A stretch of 64,000 bases of DNA from CAYVIB01 sp964451365 (GTDB lineage: Bacteria; Pseudomonadota; Gammaproteobacteria; Pseudomonadales; Cellvibrionaceae), in the NCBI GenBank assembly GCA_964451365.1, contig CAYVIB010000015.1:33744-97743 (forward strand), written 5' to 3'. The notes under the pieces are model-generated. The model worked only from the letters and a program-made list of their open reading frames with translations. It was not told where the DNA came from and ran no database searches. Position numbers and translations under genes: made by a program. Below, piece by piece: positions 61,664-64,000 of the stretch (positions within the stretch are counted from its first letter, which is position 1; each line of letters starts with the position of its first letter).

Positions 61664-62680
61664 ATGCAGGTTTATTACGACAAAGACTGCGATCTTTCGA
61701 TTATCCAAAGCAAAAAAGTCGCGATTATTGGTTATGGCTCCCAGGGGCACGCGCATGCCAATAATCTCAAGGACTCCGGTGTGGATGTCACCGTGGCGTT
61801 GCGCCCCGGGTCGGTGTCGGCAAAAAAAGCGGAAGCTGCCGGCCTGGCGGTAAAAAGCGTACCGGAAGCCGTTGCCGCGGCGGATGTCGTGATGATCCTG
61901 ACGCCGGACGAATTCCAGTCAAAACTATATAAAGAAGAGGTAGAGCCAAACCTGAAGCAGGGTGCCACCCTGGCATTCGCGCATGGTTTTGCCATTCATT
62001 ACAATCAGGTTGTTCCCCGCGCGGATCTGGATGTCATCATGGTAGCGCCGAAAGCACCGGGGCACACAGTGCGGTCGGAGTTTGTTAAAGGCGGTGGTAT
62101 TCCGGACCTTATCGCCATTTTCCAGGATGCCTCCGGCAACGCAAAGCAATTGGCGTTGTCTTATGCCTGTGGCGTGGGCGGTGGGCGCACCGGTATCATC
62201 GAAACCACCTTTAAGGATGAAACGGAAACCGACCTGTTCGGCGAACAAGCCGTCCTTTGCGGAGGCTGTGTGGAGCTGGTTAAAATGGGGTTCGAAACGC
62301 TGGTTGAGGCGGGTTATGCGCCGGAGATGGCTTACTTCGAGTGCCTGCACGAGCTAAAGCTGATTGTCGACCTGATGTATGAAGGCGGCATCGCCAACAT
62401 GAACTACTCCATCTCCAACAATGCCGAGTACGGTGAATATGTTATCGGGCCGAAGGTGATAAACGAGCAGTCGCGCGAGGCGATGCGCCAGGCGCTGAAG
62501 GATATCCAGAATGGTGAATACGCCAAGAAGTTTATCTCGGAAGGCGCCACCAACTATCCGTCAATGACCGCCTATAGAAGGAATAACGCGGCTCACCCTG
62601 TCGAACAGGTTGGTGCTAAACTGCGGGCCATGATGCCCTGGATCGAGTCGAATAAGATTATCGACAAAACCAAAAACTGA
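61664..62680 (+). CDS. ilvC: Ketol-acid reductoisomerase
   Basis: Second common step of branched-chain amino acid synthesis. The N-terminal NADPH fold has IIGYGSQGHAHANNLKDSG. The C-terminal knotted domain has the metal-binding acidic residues in ETDLFGEQAVLCGG and ECLHELKLIVDLMYEGG. 338 residues, the short class I form (E. coli has the long class II). An AGAGGTGC ribosome-binding site precedes the ATG. A good terminator follows the gene. Confidence 0.97.
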   Translation: MQVYYDKDCDLSIIQSKKVAIIGYGSQGHAHANNLKDSGVDVTVALRPGSVSAKKAEAAGLAVKSVPEAVAAADVVMILTPDEFQSKLYKEEVEPNLKQGATLAFAHGFAIHYNQVVPRADLDVIMVAPKAPGHTVRSEFVKGGGIPDLIAIFQDASGNAKQLALSYACGVGGGRTGIIETTFKDETETDLFGEQAVLCGGCVELVKMGFETLVEAGYAPEMAYFECLHELKLIVDLMYEGGIANMNYSISNNAEYGEYVIGPKVINEQSREAMRQALKDIQNGEYAKKFISEGATNYPSMTAYRRNNAAHPVEQVGAKLRAMMPWIESNKIIDKTKN

Positions 62681-62711
62681 GATGGCGTACCTGCTACAGC
62701 TTTAATCAAGG

Positions 62712-62733
62712 ACGCGGCTACGGCCGCGTTTTT
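62712..62733 (+). terminator. Rho-independent terminator of ilvC
   Basis: A 7-bp stem ACGCGGC/GCCGCGT with a TACG tetraloop (62712-62729) is followed by T5. The C(UACG)G loop is an unusually stable type. Confidence 0.9.
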
Positions 62734-62765
62734 CATATTGCGGTAGTGATATTTGGATCAGAGAA

Positions 62766-63623
62766 ATGACTAAAGAGCAAAGTGACAAACCGAAGGCAAA
62801 TGAAGATCTCTCCCTGGAGCTGCCAGAGGGGCTTCCTGTGGATGAGCATATAGAGGAAGTGTCGGAAAACGGTAAACGGGTTCAGCGCAAGGGAGTTTAT
62901 CTGCTGCCTAACCTTGTCACCACCGGTGCATTGTTTGGAGGGTTCTTCGCCATTATCTCGGCGATGAATGGAAATTTCGCGCAAGCGGCATTGGCGATAT
63001 TTGCCGCCCAAATCCTCGATGGCTTCGACGGGCGGGTGGCCCGCATGACAAATACCCAAAGCGCTTTTGGTACCGAATTTGATAGCTTATCGGATATGGT
63101 CTCTTTCGGTCTGGCTCCGGCTGTGGTTATGTTCAGTTGGGGGCTCGAACCGTTGGGCAAATATGGCTGGGCCGCGGCTTTTGTTTTTGTCACCTGTGCC
63201 GCGTTGCGGCTGGCCCGCTTCAACACCCAATCCGGGAAAACGGACAACCGTTACTTTGTGGGGCTGGCGAGTCCGCCTGCAGCCACGTTGATGGCATCGG
63301 GCGTCTGGTTGGGTAGCGGCCTTGAAGTGACGATTGAGATTTCAATAGTCGCGGCCATCATAACTGCGTTCGTTGGGTTACTAATGGTGTCCAACCTGAA
63401 GTACCAGAGCTTTAAAGGCCTTGATGCGAACCGACGGGTACCTTTTGTGGCGATGTTTATAACGGTACTGGTATTTATCCTGGTAATGATGGATTTCCGG
63501 ATACTCTTTCTCCTGGCTTTCATCTACGCCATGTCTGGCCCGGTTATGTGGGTTTGGGACCGGGTGGCGAATTATCGTAAGGCTCAAGTGCCGGAGCAGG
63601 GTGAGCAGGATAAAGTCGACTGA
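62766..63623 (+). CDS. pssA: CDP-diacylglycerol-serine O-phosphatidyltransferase
   Basis: Makes phosphatidylserine, the precursor of phosphatidylethanolamine, from the CDP-DAG made by CdsA. The CDP-alcohol phosphotransferase motif DGRVARMTNTQSAFGTEFDSLSD is complete, with all four Asp. About eight membrane helices, 285 residues. The N-terminal 38 residues are polar and extra compared with the core. Starts 86 bases after ilvC, past the terminator, so it may have its own promoter. Confidence 0.95.
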   Translation: MTKEQSDKPKANEDLSLELPEGLPVDEHIEEVSENGKRVQRKGVYLLPNLVTTGALFGGFFAIISAMNGNFAQAALAIFAAQILDGFDGRVARMTNTQSAFGTEFDSLSDMVSFGLAPAVVMFSWGLEPLGKYGWAAAFVFVTCAALRLARFNTQSGKTDNRYFVGLASPPAATLMASGVWLGSGLEVTIEISIVAAIITAFVGLLMVSNLKYQSFKGLDANRRVPFVAMFITVLVFILVMMDFRILFLLAFIYAMSGPVMWVWDRVANYRKAQVPEQGEQDKVD

Positions 63624-63699
63624 TGCCGGCTAAAAATAAGGCGGCTTTCGGTTATAAAACCTGGCGCCTGAACCATTATCTTTTTACCAAAAATAATGG

Positions 63700-63728
63700 T
63701 TGACCACCTGCGGATGGATCGGCATAAT
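63700..63728 (+). promoter_or_regulatory. rRNA operon promoter 1
   Basis: TTGACC (63700-63705) and CATAAT (63723-63728) with the ideal 17-base spacer. The GCGCGCC discriminator after the -10 is typical of stringently controlled promoters. The -35 overlaps the right arm of a stem-loop. Confidence 0.65.
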
Positions 63729-63879
63729 GCGCGCCTCTTGGCTGGGAGGGCCGGTAAGAATCTCCGAAATAAGCTGTAAAAACAGCCTGTTTGGATGAAG
63801 CTGGAGGGAACCAGATCAAGGGAATTAAAGTCTGTTCGAAAGGATGCAAAAAAAGTTTTACAAATCGGCAAAAGAGTAG

Positions 63880-63907
63880 TTGCAAGCTGGTTTGAAGTGC
63901 GTATAAT
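63880..63907 (+). promoter_or_regulatory. rRNA operon promoter 2
   Basis: TTGCAA (63880-63885) and a perfect TATAAT (63902-63907) with a 16-base spacer, followed by a GC-rich discriminator (GCGCATCCCGCG). It lies immediately ahead of boxB and boxA, as in other rrn operons. Confidence 0.8.
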
Positions 63908-63916
63908 GCGCATCCC

Positions 63917-63955
63917 GCGACCGGGCACATAGGCAGGTCGCAAGCTCTTTAACAA
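63917..63955 (+). promoter_or_regulatory. rRNA antitermination site (boxB and boxA)
   Basis: A stem GCGACC/GGTCGC (63917-63922, 63936-63941) corresponds to boxB, and GCTCTTTAACAA (63944-63955) is the canonical boxA bound by NusB/NusE. The downstream CAATGCGTGTGGGCGCTTG resembles the conserved leader before 16S in gammaproteobacteria. This shows that the gene past the window edge is an rRNA operon. Confidence 0.88.
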
Positions 63956-64000
63956 GAAGATCAAGCAATGCGTGTGGGCGCTTGAGGGTTGGTGAAGGCA

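Larger units (their letters stand above)
63624..64000 (+). other. 377-base upstream region and leader of an rRNA operon
   Basis: After the pssA stop the region holds a 9-bp stem-loop (AACCATTAT/ATAATGGTT, 63671-63701), two promoters, A-rich sequence (about 63845-63875) that may serve as an UP element, and a boxB/boxA leader. No protein gene is supported. 16S rRNA is expected a short distance past 64000. Confidence 0.75.

Noticed and set aside
1..64000. CRISPR arrays, tRNA genes, insertion sequences, prophage or defence systems
   Set aside because: No regularly spaced repeats, cloverleaf sequences, transposase, integrase or defence-gene motifs were seen anywhere in the window.

Overview
The window is a 64 kb stretch of core chromosome from a free-living gammaproteobacterium. 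The order of its housekeeping genes matches Pseudomonas and the marine Cellvibrionales (Saccharophagus, Teredinibacter and Cellvibrio relatives). Three blocks show this: pyrH-frr-uppS-cdsA-ispC-rseP-bamA-skp-lpxD-fabZ-lpxA-lpxB-rnhB; murJ...ribF-ileS-lspA-fkpB-ispH-pilin cluster-pilRS...bamD-rluD-pgeF-clpB; and ilvI-ilvH...ilvC-pssA. The genus cannot be fixed from the sequence alone. Coding density is high. I found no tRNA, CRISPR array, complete transposon or prophage.

Layout. 1-12852: one co-directional operon for UMP kinase, ribosome recycling, undecaprenyl-PP, CDP-DAG and MEP-pathway isoprenoid synthesis, the RseP and BamA/Skp envelope machinery, and lipid A synthesis. 13082-15353: PilZ protein, an unrecognised one-TM protein, YciH/SUI1 and a voltage-gated-type K+ channel with a C-terminal zinc ribbon. 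15370-21997: LpxH-like metallophosphoesterase, GGDEF-EAL protein, BepA-like protease, TusA-like protein and PerM-like permease. 22494-27113: aceE-aceF. 27328-30386: OmpA-like protein, CBS-domain protein and MurJ. 30526-36227: ribF-ileS-lspA-fkpB-ispH. 36264-47453: minor pilins, PilY1 and the PilSR two-component system. 47575-55720: nadE, bamD, rluD, pgeF, a DUF3313-like protein and clpB with a clear heat-shock promoter. 55772-63623: DUF4124 protein, SDR epimerase, ilvI-ilvH, a decayed flavin-dependent halogenase fragment, ilvY, ilvC and pssA. 63624-64000: tandem rRNA promoters and an rRNA leader with boxB/boxA; 16S rRNA should begin just past the right edge.

How the genes work together. Most of the window builds the envelope: lipid carriers (UppS, CdsA, PssA, MurJ), lipid A (LpxD/A/B with FabZ), outer-membrane protein assembly (BamA, BamD, Skp, BepA), lipoprotein maturation (LspA) and type IV pilus assembly and its control (FimU/PilVWX/Y1/E, PilSR, with PilZ and GGDEF-EAL proteins as plausible c-di-GMP inputs). 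Central metabolism is represented by pyruvate dehydrogenase E1/E2, NAD synthetase and branched-chain amino acid synthesis.

I did not find a convincing new multi-gene system. The points most worth a second look are an EF-hand-like insertion in an extracellular loop of BamA, the halogenase remnant that splits the usual ilvIH-ilvC order, a long inverted repeat after aceF, an inverted-repeat-flanked unit before ribF, a possible ilvI leader/attenuator, the K+ channel-zinc ribbon architecture, and an acidic variant segment in PilY1. Starts were chosen from ribosome-binding sites and family lengths. Several genes appear to use GTG or TTG.
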